64,000 nt of DNA from an uncultured Prevotella sp. Lineage in GTDB: Bacteria > Bacteroidota > Bacteroidia > Bacteroidales > Bacteroidaceae. Of this stretch, positions 63,015-64,000 are shown piece after piece. Position numbers and translations under genes: made by a program. The notes under the pieces were generated by a model. It saw nothing but the letters and a program-made list of their open reading frames with translations. It was not told the origin of the DNA and searched no databases. How positions within the stretch are numbered: position 1 is the stretch's first letter; each line of letters opens with the position of its first letter. The stretch spans positions 62,001-126,000 of the forward strand of contig UQZX01000003.1 in assembly GCA_900545525.1 (NCBI GenBank), in the 5' to 3' direction.

Positions 63015-64000
63015 TTACTCTTCATTTAAGTTCAATCGCTTCATCTCCTCCTTGGCTGCGCTTTGCTCGTTCATTTCCCTGCTCTTGCGAAAACGCCAGG
63101 TAAGGGTTATCCCGAACTTACGGGTCTCGCAAAACTGTTTGTGGTTAAAATTCAAATTATTCAGTTGCCATGTCGCCTTATTGTGTCCTTTGTCAAACAG
63201 GTCGTATATATCAACCGACAAGTCCAGACGGTCTTTGAGGAACGACTTCTTCAGGCTAAAGTTCAACGAGCAGTATGGCTTTACTTTTAACATCTGCAAA
63301 TATCCGCCAAGATTATAGTCTAAACGCGCTGAAAAGAGCAGACCTTTGGGCAAGTTGAAGTCACTTGCGACAGAACCTAATATAACGGGGCGACCATCAT
63401 GAAGGGTTGTGCCCTCTGGACCGGAATAATGGAAAAACGATTTCATTAAGACCAGCGAGAACATTGGAGTCCACCATTTCAATGTATGACTAAGGTATAC
63501 ACTCCCCGTAAGAGCCTGCCTGTCCGAAAAATTCTCAACCCTGCCAACAACAACCGACGGATTTTCAGGCATGCTAAAGAAATTGCCGATGATAGGATGA
63601 CGGATATAATCATAGCCAAGACTAAGATAAAGAAACTTATACACCAGTGTATAGTTAAGACAATAGGTGGTGGAAGCCCTGAGACACGGATTGCCCAACG
63701 ACATATTGTAGCGGTTCTGATATGCCATATTATCATTCATATCCGTAAAATCGGGGCGTTGTGTCTCTATATATGCGTTAAGGTTTTGCATCAGCATACC
63801 CTTTTGATGACCAATACTAAGCGACGGAAAAAAGCCATGCGTGCCGTGAGTGTCCTTCTCTTCCGAATTCCATTTGTCCTGCCACGAATATACATACTCA
63901 TAGCGCAATCCTGTTTCAAAGTTAAAATCGCCCATTTGCCTACCGTACTTCACAAACAGCGAGCTCTTTGTCTCACGGTTGCTTGTACAGCCTATATAAT
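63015..64000 (-). CDS. Outer-membrane beta-barrel protein (partial)
   Basis: At least 328 residues; the frame is still open at base 64,000, so the true N-terminus is outside. Alternating strands with aromatic girdles (DFNFETGLRYEYVYSW, YLSLGYDYIRHPIIGNFFSM, LLFSARLDYNLGGYLQ) and a C-terminal strand (FGITLTWRF followed by a charged tail) fit the 'outer membrane beta-barrel' family related to TonB-dependent receptors (PF14905-like, from memory). It is the first visible gene of the C39 export cassette and may be its outer-membrane exit or a receptor. Confidence 0.75.
   Translation of the reverse strand, partial: YIGCTSNRETKSSLFVKYGRQMGDFNFETGLRYEYVYSWQDKWNSEEKDTHGTHGFFPSLSIGHQKGMLMQNLNAYIETQRPDFTDMNDNMAYQNRYNMSLGNPCLRASTTYCLNYTLVYKFLYLSLGYDYIRHPIIGNFFSMPENPSVVVGRVENFSDRQALTGSVYLSHTLKWWTPMFSLVLMKSFFHYSGPEGTTLHDGRPVILGSVASDFNLPKGLLFSARLDYNLGGYLQMLKVKPYCSLNFSLKKSFLKDRLDLSVDIYDLFDKGHNKATWQLNNLNFNHKQFCETRKFGITLTWRFRKSREMNEQSAAKEEMKRLNLNEE

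Noticed and set aside
1..64000. tRNA, rRNA or riboswitch
   Set aside because: I scanned the gaps by eye and saw no cloverleaf, rRNA stretch or known riboswitch core; a covariance-model search would settle this.

Overview
The window looks like a chromosome segment of a Bacteroidales bacterium, most likely Prevotellaceae. The reasons are Bacteroidales-type -7 boxes (TAnnTTTG) in front of many genes, lipoproteins and proteins with type IX secretion (T9SS) like C-terminal tails, a proS of the short archaeal/eukaryotic type, CE12/GH29 carbohydrate enzymes, and a fur-purA-hisS cluster. No rRNA, tRNA, CRISPR array or intact insertion sequence was seen.

1-15,650 (+ strand) is part of a surface polysaccharide locus. 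It starts with the end of a KAS III gene, followed by a hexapeptide acyltransferase, LicD, several GT4/GT2 glycosyltransferases, two WcaF-like acetyltransferases, a split Alg14/Alg13-type glycosyltransferase, a nucleotidyltransferase-fold protein, and a Wbp-type set (dehydrogenase, N-acetyltransferase, aminotransferase and, displaced by 2.3 kb, the oxidase) for a UDP-diacetamido-uronic acid. An AT-richer insert carries a GT4 gene and a Stealth phosphotransferase. No flippase, polymerase or chain-length gene is in view, so the locus must extend beyond the left edge or be completed elsewhere.

15,650-32,600 holds secreted and envelope functions: a GH29 fucosidase, a beta-helix protein and a leucine-rich-repeat protein that share a C-terminal tail, an M20 peptidase, an ECF sigma / membrane protein / periplasmic protein operon (- strand), a DUF4861-like protein, and an AraC regulator divergent from a TolC-HlyD-ABC2-ABC2 efflux operon with no ATPase gene of its own.

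32,600-44,500 is mostly housekeeping: comF, proS, a glycine-zipper OmpA lipoprotein, mtgA, a UvrD/PcrA helicase, and the - strand operon fur-purA-hisS-CE12 esterase-phytase-like protein. The CE12 protein ends in a cut-off pectin methylesterase domain.

44,950-58,770 (- strand) is a polymorphic-toxin island. A small YD-motif protein with a T9SS-type tail overlaps the start of a 2168-residue SpvB/VCBS/YD-repeat/Rhs protein ending in a GIY-YIG-like domain. Then follow a candidate immunity gene, a 19-codon fragment of that same immunity gene, an orphan Rhs core plus toxin-23-like C-terminus sharing 976 bp with the full-length gene, a candidate lipoprotein immunity gene, and an array of small immunity-like genes with an Rhs relic and a frameshifted member among them. 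The layout suggests repeated replacement of toxin tips, with older immunity genes kept downstream.

59,060-64,000 (- strand) is an export cassette: an outer-membrane barrel protein (cut by the window edge), a small protein, a C39-peptidase ABC transporter and a HlyD adaptor, lying directly upstream of the toxin island.

Several gene gaps carry short-period degenerate repeats: four loci with a 22-bp period and two with a 9-bp period. A MITE-like element with inverted ends occurs twice, and there are three runs of 8-9 G.
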